DNA from: Gammaproteobacteria bacterium
Lineage (GTDB): Bacteria > Pseudomonadota > Gammaproteobacteria > Steroidobacterales > GCA-2729495
Length of the DNA stretch: 64,000 nucleotides
Assembly (NCBI GenBank): GCA_030746435.1
Contig: JASLMV010000008.1
Location: forward strand, 1 to 64,000
Direction: 5' to 3'
A program made the translations under genes and the position numbers. How positions within the stretch are numbered: the first letter of the stretch is position 1; every line of letters begins with the position of its first letter. The notes under the pieces are model-generated. The model had not been told where the DNA came from. It did no database searches and worked only from the letters and a program-made list of their open reading frames with translations. Below, piece by piece: positions 25,419 to 34,326 of this stretch.

Positions 25419-26291
25419 TTAGGCGGCCGACTCACGCGGGCGCTCTTCCGAACGTATCCACTCGCTCCACGAACCCACGTACAGGGCCGGTATTTCTATT
25501 TGATCCGGTACGAGGCCCGCAAGTTCCATAGCAAATACGATATGGCAGGCGGTAACGCCGGAACCACACATACATGCTACCGCGCCCGGCTGCCCGGCAC
25601 CTAAGCGCTCGCGAAGCATACTTTGCAACTCGCCGGCGCCCCGGAATCGGCCGGCATCGTCGAGACAGGCGTCGTAGGGAAGGTTTAGCGCACCGGGGAC
25701 GTGCCCGGCCACCGGGTCTATGGGTTCGTGAATACCGGCAAAACGTTTCGGGGCCCGCGCATCAAGTAAGCAAAGCGCATCCTCGCCGAGTGCCGCCTGT
25801 ACTTCAGTCACCGAGATCACCGGCATCGAACCCGGCTTGACGGGGTAATGTCCCGCGGACAGTTTCGGTTGCTCAGTCTGTATCGGAAGTCCGGCCTCTT
25901 CCCAGGCCGGCAGGCCACCGTCGAGCAACAAAGCCTTTTCATGCCCAACCCACCTTAGCAACCACCAAAGGCGCGCGGCAACACCACCACCCGCATTGTC
26001 GTAGGCGATGACACGCGTCTCAGGCCCCGCTCCCCAACTGCCTAACAGTGCGCCAAAAGCTTCCGGATCCGGCAGCGGATGACGCCCGGAGTCGGCGGTT
26101 ACGGGCGATGCGAGGTCCTTATCCAGGTCTGCATAAAAAGCCCCGGGGATGTGTCCGGACTCCCACGCCTGCCGCCCGGCACCGGGCTTTTTCAGGTTAA
26201 AACGGCAATCGACGATAACCTGGTCGTCCCTGTCCAGTTCCCCGGCCAGTTCTTCCGGCGTCACCAATAGTTCCGCCCGGTTCGTCGGCAT
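25419..26291 (-). CDS. sseA: 3-mercaptopyruvate/thiosulfate sulfurtransferase
   Basis: Transfers sulfur from 3-mercaptopyruvate (or thiosulfate) to an acceptor through a cysteine persulfide. The 290-residue protein has two rhodanese domains. The N-terminal one is inactive-type; the C-terminal one carries CGSGVTACH (Cys242), the CG[S/T]GVT loop that favours mercaptopyruvate over thiosulfate. AGG-AG ribosome site upstream. Confident on family, moderately so on substrate. Confidence 0.9.
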   Translation of the reverse strand: MPTNRAELLVTPEELAGELDRDDQVIVDCRFNLKKPGAGRQAWESGHIPGAFYADLDKDLASPVTADSGRHPLPDPEAFGALLGSWGAGPETRVIAYDNAGGGVAARLWWLLRWVGHEKALLLDGGLPAWEEAGLPIQTEQPKLSAGHYPVKPGSMPVISVTEVQAALGEDALCLLDARAPKRFAGIHEPIDPVAGHVPGALNLPYDACLDDAGRFRGAGELQSMLRERLGAGQPGAVACMCGSGVTACHIVFAMELAGLVPDQIEIPALYVGSWSEWIRSEERPRESAA

Positions 26292-26436
26292 GTTTTCCCG
26301 CTCCTGTTAGTGCTTGTGATTAACGACCCGGATAGTAGAAAATACCGGCCGTTTCGTGGCCACGTCACGGTGGCAACGATAGCCAATAGTTTTTATAGCT
26401 TATAGCATCCCTGCCCGAAAGCTGTCTGGAGTTTAA

Positions 26437-27189
26437 ATGAACAAAATTCTCATTTGCCTAAAGCGCGTGGTCGACTACAACGTGCGTATCCGGGTCAAGC
26501 CGGATGGCGATGGCGTCGTGACAGATGGCGTCAAAATGAGCATCAACCCCTTCGATGAAATCGCACTGGAAGAAGCGCTGCGTATCCGCGAGGCCGGCAA
26601 CGCAGAAGAAATCGTCGCAGTAACCATTGGCAGCCAGGACTGTCAGCAGCAACTGCGTACGGGTCTCGCGATGGGCGCCGACCGCGCGATCCTGGTAGAA
26701 AGTGACACCGAGATCGATCCGCTGGCAGCTGCGCGCGCGTTGCACGCGCTGGTCGAAAAAGAATCACCCGATCTCGTCATCCTGGGCAAGCAGGCCATAG
26801 ACGATGACTGCAACCAGACCGGCCAGATGCTGGCCGCAATCTGGGGGCGCCCGCAGGCAACCTTCGCATCGAAGCTGGAGCTTGCGGGCACGACGGCTAA
26901 AGTCACCCGCGAAGTCGATGCCGGCCTCGAAACGATCGAAGTCGATCTGCCTGCTGTCGTTACATCCGATTTGCGGCTGAACGAACCGCGCTACGTCAAA
27001 CTGCCGGACATCATGAAGGCGAAGAAGAAACCGCTGGAAAATATCGCTGTAAGCGAACTACTCGGGGACACGGAGCCGCAACTGAACGCTGTAGGCTGGG
27101 CACCGCCTGCGCAACGCGCCAAGGGTATCCTGGTAGACGATGTGGACGGCCTGATTGCCGCACTCAGAGAAAAGGATCTGGTAACTTAA
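26437..27189 (+). CDS. etfB: Electron transfer flavoprotein beta subunit
   Basis: Beta subunit of the soluble ETF heterodimer that accepts electrons from acyl-CoA dehydrogenases and passes them to ETF-ubiquinone oxidoreductase. The 250-residue protein has NPFDEIALEEALRI (about 37-50), LVILGKQAIDDDCNQTGQM (about 108-126), and the C-terminal AKGILVDDVDGL. A GGAG ribosome site precedes the ATG. The stop shares one base with the etfA start. No acyl-CoA dehydrogenase is adjacent. Confidence 0.96.
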   Translation: MNKILICLKRVVDYNVRIRVKPDGDGVVTDGVKMSINPFDEIALEEALRIREAGNAEEIVAVTIGSQDCQQQLRTGLAMGADRAILVESDTEIDPLAAARALHALVEKESPDLVILGKQAIDDDCNQTGQMLAAIWGRPQATFASKLELAGTTAKVTREVDAGLETIEVDLPAVVTSDLRLNEPRYVKLPDIMKAKKKPLENIAVSELLGDTEPQLNAVGWAPPAQRAKGILVDDVDGLIAALREKDLVT

Positions 27190-28127
27190 TGAGCAAAGTT
27201 CTGATCATCGCCGAGTTGAACGGTTCGGCGCTTAATCCAAGTACTGCAAAATGCGTGGCCTGCGCGCAGGCAGTGTCACCCGACAGTATCGATATCGCCG
27301 TGTTCAGCCACCAGTGTGCAGACGCGGCGGCGACCGCTGCCGGCATTACGGGCGTCAGCAGGGTTCTCTGCATCGAATCCGAGGCTAACCGGCACCCGCT
27401 GGCCGCAGTACTCGCGCCGCAAGCGGCCGAACTCGCCGCGGACTACGATTACGTATTCGGACCCTCGACGACCTTCGGCAAAGACGTCATGCCGCGCATT
27501 GCCGCTCTGCTCGGCGTCGGCCAGGTCAGTGACATCATGAGCGTTGCATCACCGAGGAGTTTTGCCCGGCCAGTTTATGCGGGCAACGCGGTACTCACGG
27601 TCGAGGTCCCGGAAGGTAAAACTATAGTCGCGACGGTGCGTACAGCCTCGTGGAAAGATGCGCCCACAGGCGGTTCCGCTTCCGTGGAAAACGCGTCCGT
27701 GACCGCGGAAATCCCGGCGCATACCCGCTTCGTGGAACTGGCTTCGGAAGCCAGCGAACGGCCTGACCTGCAAACCGCCAAAAAGGTTATCTCGGGCGGA
27801 CGCGGCGTGGGCAGTTCCGAAAACTTCGACCTGATATACCAACTGGCCACCAAGCTCGGTGCGGGCGTCGGCGCATCACGCGCAGCCGTCGACGCCGGCT
27901 ACGTTGCCAACGACATGCAGGTCGGCCAGACGGGCAAGATTATTGCGCCGGAACTCTATATAGCGTTCGGCATCTCGGGCGCGATCCAGCACCTGACCGG
28001 CATCAAGGACGCAGGAACCATAGTCGCCGTCAACAAAGACCCGGAAGCGCCGATTTTTGAGATCGCCGATATCGGGCTCGTAGGCGACCTGTTCGAGGTG
28101 CTCCCCGAACTGGAACAGAAACTTTAG
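27189..28127 (+). CDS. etfA: Electron transfer flavoprotein alpha subunit
   Basis: FAD-binding alpha subunit of ETF. The 312 residues include the C-terminal FAD domain with [14 protein letters not shown] (about 198-211), [12 protein letters not shown] and [23 protein letters not shown] as separate conserved blocks, and [18 protein letters not shown] near the end. It starts within the etfB stop (TAATG). A strong intrinsic terminator follows 27 bases after the stop. Confidence 0.96.
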   Translation: MSKVLIIAELNGSALNPSTAKCVACAQAVSPDSIDIAVFSHQCADAAATAAGITGVSRVLCIESEANRHPLAAVLAPQAAELAADYDYVFGPSTTFGKDVMPRIAALLGVGQVSDIMSVASPRSFARPVYAGNAVLTVEVPEGKTIVATVRTASWKDAPTGGSASVENASVTAEIPAHTRFVELASEASERPDLQTAKKVISGGRGVGSSENFDLIYQLATKLGAGVGASRAAVDAGYVANDMQVGQTGKIIAPELYIAFGISGAIQHLTGIKDAGTIVAVNKDPEAPIFEIADIGLVGDLFEVLPELEQKL

Positions 28128-28153
28128 TCTCCGGTCGCCTCTAGCCACACGGC

Positions 28154-28183
28154 AAAAACCCCGCTAAAAAGCGGGGTTTTTTT
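28154..28183. terminator. Bidirectional intrinsic terminator after etfBA
   Basis: An 11-bp perfect stem (AAAAACCCCGC / GCGGGGTTTTT) closes a six-base loop and continues into a T-run on the plus strand. The A-run on the left makes it workable for the convergent membrane-protein gene as well, which ends at 28187. Confidence 0.92.
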
Positions 28184-28186
28184 GCT

Positions 28187-28909
28187 TTAACCGCCGAAGA
28201 CCTTCGAGTAATCCACGCCGCTGCGGTTGAGGATGCCTATAATGCCTTCGTAAAGTACGCCGGCCCAGATACAAAAGACAAAAATACGGACCTTGAACAG
28301 GCTTTTCTCCAGCGCATCGTCTTCCTCGGTACTCAGCTGCTTGCCCTGACGCACCGACACCACCGCGTTTATGAACGGGCCCAGATGACGGCGGATCATA
28401 ATTCCGCAGAACACCAGGAAGGAAAACAGCACCAGCTTGCCCGCGACCCATGGGTAGTCGCCCAGGTTATTGCTGTCCCAGTGCCACCAGACAGAAATCG
28501 GTATACCAATTACGACAGCCCAGCGGATAAACATGTCGAATTTGGTGATGGCTGCGTGCGCAGCGCCGCCGTGCGCGAAATGGAGGTACAGCACGCAAAA
28601 CAACCAGACCGGGCCCAGCAGGATGATGCCGACCATCTGGTAAGCTGGATGCGGCACACCGATAAACTCGGTAAGTATGCCGCCCACCGTCAGCATCAAC
28701 GCCATGCAGCAGCGCGGGATCAGGTCGAGATCCAGCATGATCTTGGACGCGATTGCACGTGTCTCGGGCTGCAGGTCCCTGCGCGCCACAAACCTGCTGG
28801 AGTAAAACACACCCAGGTCGCCGCCCAGCCAGTAAACAAACAACAACAGGTGAATTATCACGACCAGCGCGTGGCCTGCTCCGAGATAACTGGTATTCGG
28901 ATCAATCAT
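28187..28909 (-). CDS. Multi-spanning inner-membrane protein, uncharacterised
   Basis: A 240-residue protein with about six hydrophobic helices. Histidines occur within or beside the helices (GHALVVIIH, LHFAHGGAAH, WWHWDS), a pattern seen in heme- or metal-binding membrane proteins such as CopD or DUF2269 types. I do not recognise a specific family. It lies 48 bases after the peroxiredoxin gene on the same strand, so a redox link is possible. It ends at the terminator shared with etfA. Confidence 0.75.
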   Translation of the reverse strand: MIDPNTSYLGAGHALVVIIHLLLFVYWLGGDLGVFYSSRFVARRDLQPETRAIASKIMLDLDLIPRCCMALMLTVGGILTEFIGVPHPAYQMVGIILLGPVWLFCVLYLHFAHGGAAHAAITKFDMFIRWAVVIGIPISVWWHWDSNNLGDYPWVAGKLVLFSFLVFCGIMIRRHLGPFINAVVSVRQGKQLSTEEDDALEKSLFKVRIFVFCIWAGVLYEGIIGILNRSGVDYSKVFGG

Positions 28910-28957
28910 TGCTAGCTCCCTTGTTAAGCAATGCTTCGATTATGGATAAGCAGCTTG

Positions 28958-29443
28958 TCAAGCGGTTTGCTCGAGCGCCGTTTCAGCATTGCTGACTTCG
29001 AATTCTCCGGGTCCTTCGATATTCACATGGGTTGCAACGCCGTCATCGACGATGATCGAAAAACGCTGCCCGCGCGTCCCCATGCCAAAGCCGCTGGCGT
29101 CCAACTCGAGACCGAGCGCCTTGCTGTATTCGGCGTTACCGTCCGCGAGCATTTCGACCTTGCCATCCGTGCCCTGGTCCCTGCCCCACGCATCCATCAC
29201 GAACACATCATTGACGGCCATGCAGGCGATGGTATCTACCCCGTTGCCCTTGAGCTCCCCCGCATTCTCGACAAAACCAGGCAGGTGCTTCATGGAACAG
29301 GTGGGCGTGAACGCGCCCGGCACCGAAAAAAGCACCACCTTCTTGCCGCTGAAAAGTTCGTCTGTACTGATGCTGCCCGGACCATCGTCCGTCATCACCG
29401 CAAAACTTCCGTCAGGCATCTTGTCACCGACCTGAATCGTCAT
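28958..29443 (-). CDS. Prx5-type peroxiredoxin
   Basis: Thiol peroxidase that reduces hydrogen peroxide and organic hydroperoxides in the cytoplasm. The 161-residue protein has VPGAFTPTCS with the peroxidatic Cys at position 49 and the conserved SVNDVF-like segment (MAVNDVFVMDAWGRD). There is no fused glutaredoxin domain, so reduction must come from a separate thiol donor. One other cysteine precedes MAVNDV. AGGAG ribosome site upstream of the ATG. Confidence 0.92.
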   Translation of the reverse strand: MTIQVGDKMPDGSFAVMTDDGPGSISTDELFSGKKVVLFSVPGAFTPTCSMKHLPGFVENAGELKGNGVDTIACMAVNDVFVMDAWGRDQGTDGKVEMLADGNAEYSKALGLELDASGFGMGTRGQRFSIIVDDGVATHVNIEGPGEFEVSNAETALEQTA

Positions 29444-29810
29444 ATCTTTGCTCCTGGAAAAATGTTTAAGCGTTGTTGGTTGTTCTTGTTAATTGTTCTA
29501 GGGGCCACCGGCCCGGAGACCGAGCATTTTAACCTCAGCGGCGTGGCAGTTGGTAACAGGCGAGCGCGACTTGTACTTTTTTCCCGCGCTTGAAGTTCAG
29601 GCGCCTGATTTGACCTCATAAACTGTTGGTTTTATTGGTGGGCACAAAAAAACCCACGACCAGGGCGAGGCTTTCTGCATCCTGTTGATATTAGTCCAGG
29701 CTGTCCGTCAGCGGCGCACCCGGCCCGGGAGGCCTGGCCCGGAACCAGACAACCATACTGCGGCAGGAATGGGGGCGGCCGAATCAGACCGCTGTTAGCA
29801 AGACAGATGC
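29444..29810. other. Intergenic region, 367 bases
   Basis: Holds the upstream region of the peroxiredoxin gene and the downstream region of the AlbA_2-like gene. A short inverted repeat GTGGG/CCCAC around an A-run lies near 29637-29662, and there is a GC-rich stretch with CCCGG/CCGGG repeats near 29715-29745. No open frame with a ribosome site or family resemblance was seen. Confidence 0.5.
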
Positions 29811-30971
29811 CTAGCTAAATTTAATCTTCAAACGCCCGCTGACGTCGCTATTTTTGTTATTCGCTTTAAGCGAGTACTTGATAGAAACTTCCTTTCCGCG
29901 CACTTCTGGCTTGACCGCCAGCCGTAACGCGCTACTAAACAAGGGCCGCGGAACGTTCCTCTCAAGATCACCGAGAACGGTGTGCACAATGACGGTATCG
30001 TCGAGTTGCTGCACCTCCGGATAGTCGGCCATATCGATCTCGTGCTGCGAGCGTGTGTCATCCGGGGATGTATATAAATGATCCACCACGTCAAAATCCC
30101 GGGATCGCGGAAACACGAGTTTTATGCTTGTGTTGCGGAGCCGATGTTTGCCTGTATTGCACGCGACCAGATTCAGCTTCAACGCCTGTTCCTCGAAATA
30201 GTAGTAGTTATCGGCGTCGGCGAGATCTTCTTCCCCTTCCATATTTGACTGGAGTTCATTCAGTGTATCGACACCGCGATCGTCAAACGGTGCATCAGGG
30301 CCATGCTCACGCACGTGTAGCAGTCTTGAAATGTGCGTGTTGATTGTACCCAGTGTTTCGTGCGCTTTTTCTTTCCAATCCAGAGCTTCTTTAATCTCCG
30401 TTTGCTCACGGGAGGAAGGCGGATTCGATGTGTCAGGTACTGTCAGTTCCAGTAGTTCACATTCTGGCTGCTCATAGAACCCGATCTTGACCAGCACCGG
30501 GTGTTCACGTGCCCCGCGGTTGCGAATCTGCTCGGCTTCAAGGGGGTCGACCGCGCGAAGTTTGCTACCTTCCCTGACCCAGCACTGGCCGCCGCTAAGC
30601 GTGTCGGAAAAATCCTTTCGCACAACATAGGGCGCATTGTCACACCCGTCGATCTCAAGCACCCCGACAAGTTTTCCCTCGATTCTGTCGAATATGAATG
30701 CGAGTTCGAGAACCGGTTTGACATGCCGCAAAATTATCCGGCGGGCCTTTTTTAAACTGGCGATAGTATTTTCGCTTATTCCGACTATCCCCTCGCCTTC
30801 CCTGGACCCGGTATTAACGCCGAAGAAGATGTACCGGGGGCCATCTACAGCGGCATTGGCCAGGCCGATAACTTCCTGGATCAAATGCTCCCCGGTCTGT
30901 TCCTCGAGTGAGTTCCAGAACAGAATATTCGGAGAAATTTCCGGCGTTTGTAGGAGCTCTTGCAAAAGCAA
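29811..30971 (-). CDS. AlbA_2/Schlafen-type nucleic-acid or ATP-binding domain protein
   Basis: A 386-residue protein. Residues about 18-150 resemble a divergent AlbA_2 (Schlafen-like) domain: a glutamate-rich start (WNSLEEQTGE), a helix (IQEVIGLANAAVDG), the strand YIFFGVNTG and GIVGISENTI, and later a VREGSKLRAV strand. The C-terminal half is acidic and unfamiliar. No ATG or GTG lies between the upstream stop and residue 1, so the start is TTG at 30971 or 30965. It stands alone. AlbA_2 domains occur in regulators and some phage-defence proteins; the role here is unknown. Confidence 0.65.
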   Translation of the reverse strand: MLLQELLQTPEISPNILFWNSLEEQTGEHLIQEVIGLANAAVDGPRYIFFGVNTGSREGEGIVGISENTIASLKKARRIILRHVKPVLELAFIFDRIEGKLVGVLEIDGCDNAPYVVRKDFSDTLSGGQCWVREGSKLRAVDPLEAEQIRNRGAREHPVLVKIGFYEQPECELLELTVPDTSNPPSSREQTEIKEALDWKEKAHETLGTINTHISRLLHVREHGPDAPFDDRGVDTLNELQSNMEGEEDLADADNYYYFEEQALKLNLVACNTGKHRLRNTSIKLVFPRSRDFDVVDHLYTSPDDTRSQHEIDMADYPEVQQLDDTVIVHTVLGDLERNVPRPLFSSALRLAVKPEVRGKEVSIKYSLKANNKNSDVSGRLKIKFS

Positions 30972-31224
30972 GATAGATGAGTGCGTATAGGGCCAACCGC
31001 AAATATTATGACTAATGGTTTACACGAAACTGTGACTCCAGTCCCGGTTTTCAGCCGGTAACGCCCTGTGTTTCCTTACCGGGCGGTGGTTAACCGTGTC
31101 GCATTTTTATTGCGCCAGACACACCCGCACAGGTAACTCACCCAAATAGCTAAGACACAACGCACCTTATTTCATGCTGTATTTTTGAGTTGTACCGGCA
31201 GCAGCTGATAACATGGACCCGATA

Positions 31225-31243
31225 ACCTGGTTGGGAACCAGGT
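31225..31243 (-). terminator. Hairpin just after dctM, possible terminator
   Basis: A perfect 8-bp stem (ACCTGGTT/AACCAGGT) with a three-base loop begins six bases after the dctM stop. It is followed on the minus strand only by TTATC, so termination may be weak, or the hairpin may mainly protect the mRNA 3' end. Confidence 0.5.
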
Positions 31244-31248
31244 GGCCA

Positions 31249-32508
31249 TTAGTCGAGCAGAATTGTTGATAGCGACGGATAAAAGGCGATGAGCAGAAGC
31301 CCCGTCAGCATCAGCAGCACGAAAGGCAAAACCGCCCGGCATATCGTCCAGAACTCCTCTCGGAACACGCCCATCGCGACGATCAGGTTCAGCCCGAGCG
31401 GCGGTGTCAGGTAGCCGATCTCGAGGTTCACGACCATGACGATCCCAAAATGAATCGGGTTCATGCCGTTGTCCGTCATCAGCGGCGCCAGCATCGGTGC
31501 GAGCACCAGGATGGCGGAACCGATGTCCATGAGGCAGCCGATCATGATCAGAAACACATTGGTGCCGATCAGCAGTAACGTGGGTTCGCTAATGCGTTCG
31601 CTCAGCCAGCCCACCATCGCTTCGGGCACCTGCTGGTAGGTCAGGAACATGTTCAGGCTAAACGCCAGCATCAGGACCGGAAACAGTGCACCCAGTAAAC
31701 GACCCGTCTGCAACATCACGGCACCGAGATCCCTGACGTGCATCTCCCGATAGATAAGTGCTTCGGTCAGTATCGCGTACACGACGGCAACGGCCGCTGA
31801 CTCGGTCGGCGTAAAGATACCGCTGTAGATGCCCCCGAGTATTAACACCGGCATGAACAGCGCCCAGATACCGTCACGCAGGGAATCGAACAACTCGCGG
31901 ACCGACCATGCCTCGCGATCCCCTCGCCGGTTACACCACAGTGCATACCCGATCATCAGGAAGGTCAGCAGCAGACCCGGGCCGATGCCCGCGATGAACA
32001 GCTCCGCGATGTTCGTGCGCGTCATGACCCCGTACAGGATCAAGGGGATGCTCGGCGGAATGATCACACCCAGCGTGCCGGCCGCACACAATGCCCCGAG
32101 CGCGAAACTTTTGTTGTAACCGGCTTCGATGAGTGCCGGGTACATCACGGCACCGACTGCAACGAGCGTTACGGTGCCCGACCCCGTCACAGCCGCGAAA
32201 ACCGCACAGGAAAGCACGGCTGCAATTGCCAGCCCGCCGGGAACCGGCGCAGTCATTGCCCGCATGAAACGGATCAGCCTGCCCGCGATACCGCCGCGGG
32301 CCATGATGTTCCCGGCCAGTATGTACAGCGGTATGGACAGCAGTATGTCCTTGTTAAGTGCGCTCCAGGCATCGAGGATGATGCCGTCGAGCGGCTCACC
32401 TGCGAATACGAAATACGCGTAGCCGGTGACACAACCCAGGATCACGAACAGGTTCTGGCGCAGAAGCATGAGCGCCAGCACGATAACGATAAGTCCGGCG
32501 GCGCTCAT
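31249..32508 (-). CDS. dctM: TRAP transporter large permease
   Basis: Main membrane subunit of a tripartite ATP-independent periplasmic transporter, which uses a sodium gradient to import organic acids. The 419 residues have about 12 hydrophobic segments and characteristic DctM phrases: LSIPLYILAGNIMARGGIAG (about 54-73), SGSGTVTLVAVGAVMYPALI and GTLGVIIPPSIPLILYG. Its start overlaps the small subunit stop by four bases. The substrate-binding protein DctP is not in the window. Confidence 0.93.
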   Translation of the reverse strand: MSAAGLIVIVLALMLLRQNLFVILGCVTGYAYFVFAGEPLDGIILDAWSALNKDILLSIPLYILAGNIMARGGIAGRLIRFMRAMTAPVPGGLAIAAVLSCAVFAAVTGSGTVTLVAVGAVMYPALIEAGYNKSFALGALCAAGTLGVIIPPSIPLILYGVMTRTNIAELFIAGIGPGLLLTFLMIGYALWCNRRGDREAWSVRELFDSLRDGIWALFMPVLILGGIYSGIFTPTESAAVAVVYAILTEALIYREMHVRDLGAVMLQTGRLLGALFPVLMLAFSLNMFLTYQQVPEAMVGWLSERISEPTLLLIGTNVFLIMIGCLMDIGSAILVLAPMLAPLMTDNGMNPIHFGIVMVVNLEIGYLTPPLGLNLIVAMGVFREEFWTICRAVLPFVLLMLTGLLLIAFYPSLSTILLD

Positions 32509-33044
32509 GTCCGGCCCGCCTCGCCCAAGGCCTGCATCGCGCCCGTTTCAACCGGACGCAGGTCGGGTATGAACGCATACAGCGCATGCCGGACCGCCGA
32601 CGTATAGAACGCGGCCGGCAGCAACGCCTGCACCGGCCATATCGGCATATACAGGTCGAGCGACACTTCACCGAGCTGCCAGGAACCGAGCACGATAGAT
32701 AAAGCCACCGTGCCGATGGCGATACAGAACAGGCTCATGACCCCGTGCTGCAGGAAACCGAGTGCGCGTTCCCATTTACCCGGCAGCCAGCCGTCCGCGA
32801 ACCGAGGCCGCAAATGCGCCCCGCCGGCTGACGCCAGTCCGAAGCCGGTCATGACGACGAAGACGTTGGCCCAGACTCCGACCTGTGAGGCCCAGAAGAG
32901 TCCGGCGCCCGTCAGTTCACGGCTCACGACATCCGCAAACACCACGCCGATAAGAATACAGAAGGCAGTAATCGCCAGGAGTTTCTCAACCCGCCGGATG
33001 ATCTGCAGAAACGTCACAGCGTATTTGTTGTACCGATCTGCCAC
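32505..33044 (-). CDS. dctQ: TRAP transporter small permease
   Basis: Small four-helix membrane subunit that partners DctM. The 179-residue protein shows four hydrophobic stretches and the DctQ-type segment VVFADVVSRELTGAGLFWA (about 29-47). It lies three bases after the MFS gene, forming one transcription unit MFS-dctQ-dctM. Called from size, topology and adjacency. Confidence 0.88.
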   Translation of the reverse strand: MADRYNKYAVTFLQIIRRVEKLLAITAFCILIGVVFADVVSRELTGAGLFWASQVGVWANVFVVMTGFGLASAGGAHLRPRFADGWLPGKWERALGFLQHGVMSLFCIAIGTVALSIVLGSWQLGEVSLDLYMPIWPVQALLPAAFYTSAVRHALYAFIPDLRPVETGAMQALGEAGRT

Positions 33045-33047
33045 GAC

Positions 33048-34316
33048 TTACACGGCGGGCCTAAGCATCCGGATACGCGGCACGAACAGGTTAACGAGAA
33101 GCGCCGACACGATATGCATGAGAGCGACAGCCGCGAAAAGCGGCGCCCAGGAATAGTGGTCGATCGTCCAGCCGGCCAGTGCTGAGAAGGCCATTCCGCC
33201 AAAGCTGCCCACCGCACCGTACATGCCCCAGATCGTGCCAACATCGCACGCAGGGAACAGGTCGGCAGGCAGCGTAAACATGCTGGAGGCCTTGAACTGG
33301 ATGGCGAACATTGCAACTGCGATCAGGGCGAGGGCCGTCCCGGCCGATTCCGTGGTCGCGGCCGGCATAGCGGCCAACACCAGCAATGCCCCGATCCAGA
33401 TCACAAGTTTGCGCGCCCGGTCCAGAGTTATCCCTTTATCAATTAGTATCTTACCAACATATCCTCCGGTAATTCCTCCGATATCGACAGCCAGGAATGG
33501 AATCCAGGCAAATAACGCAATGGCCTTCAGGTCGAAGCCCCGTTCCTGGCTCAGGTACAGCGGCAGCCAGAACACGAAGAAATAAAACGCGCCGTCCGAG
33601 ACGAAGCGGCTGATCATCAGGCCCCATACTTCCCGGTAGCGCAGTGCCCAGTACCAGGGGCGCTCAACCTCCGGCTCTTCCGGATCCTTACCCGCCTCGA
33701 TCAGTTGCCGCTCGGCATCGGGCAGGTCCGGGTGATCGTGGGGCAGATAAAACCAGCGTTGCCACAAAATCAGCCAGATGAAACCTATAACGCCGGGGAT
33801 CAGGAAGGCAGCCTGCCAGCCGAGGTACAGGATGATCACCGCAATCATGGGAGGCGCCAGGATTGCGCCGAGTCCCGGCCCCATCGTGAAAATGCCAACC
33901 GCCAGGCTGCGTTCCGAGCGCGGGAACCACTCCGCAATGGCCTTGGTTGCGGCCGGGAAGTTGGCGGCCTCGGTCAGACCCAGCATGACGCGATAGACAA
34001 AAAAGCTCACGAAGCCACGGCCGAGGGCGTGCAGCATCCCGGCGATACTCCAGGCGATGACCGCAAGCGCGAATGAGCGCTTCGTACCCAAGCGGTCGAT
34101 GAGCGGCCCGCACAGCAACTGACCGAGACCGTAGGCAAACAGGAACCCCGAGGTAATCAGCCCGTATTCGCTTGCCGTAATCGAGAACTCGTCCATCAGC
34201 AGCGGGGCCGCGACCGTCAGCGCCTGCCGGTCGATGTAGTTGATGGTCGTGATCAGGCACAGCAGGATCGCGATGCGCCAGCGGTAGGCAATAAAGGGTT
34301 GGCTCGTATCGTTCAT
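33048..34316 (-). CDS. MFS transporter, anion:cation symporter (hexuronate-like) type
   Basis: A 422-residue, 12-helix permease. The N-terminus TTINYIDRQALTVAAPLL (about 18-35) is typical of the anion:cation symporter group (ExuT, GudP-like), as is the conserved GLTEAANFPAATKAIAEWFP segment. I start it at ATG 34316 (MNDTSQPF) because the longer frame overlaps the dehydrogenase gene. It lies about ten bases after the SDR gene and three before dctQ, so two transporter systems share one operon. Substrate probably an organic or sugar acid. Confidence 0.87.
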   Translation of the reverse strand: MNDTSQPFIAYRWRIAILLCLITTINYIDRQALTVAAPLLMDEFSITASEYGLITSGFLFAYGLGQLLCGPLIDRLGTKRSFALAVIAWSIAGMLHALGRGFVSFFVYRVMLGLTEAANFPAATKAIAEWFPRSERSLAVGIFTMGPGLGAILAPPMIAVIILYLGWQAAFLIPGVIGFIWLILWQRWFYLPHDHPDLPDAERQLIEAGKDPEEPEVERPWYWALRYREVWGLMISRFVSDGAFYFFVFWLPLYLSQERGFDLKAIALFAWIPFLAVDIGGITGGYVGKILIDKGITLDRARKLVIWIGALLVLAAMPAATTESAGTALALIAVAMFAIQFKASSMFTLPADLFPACDVGTIWGMYGAVGSFGGMAFSALAGWTIDHYSWAPLFAAVALMHIVSALLVNLFVPRIRMLRPAV

Positions 34317-34326
34317 CGACGGTTCA

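Noticed and set aside
29630-29670. Intrinsic terminator in the peroxiredoxin/AlbA_2 intergenic region
   Set aside because: The GTGGG/CCCAC repeat encloses the A/T run in its loop instead of being followed by it, so it does not fit a terminator.
30948-30957. TTGTAGGAGC core as a third REP-like element
   Set aside because: It lies within the first codons of the AlbA_2-like frame and lacks the inverted partner arm.
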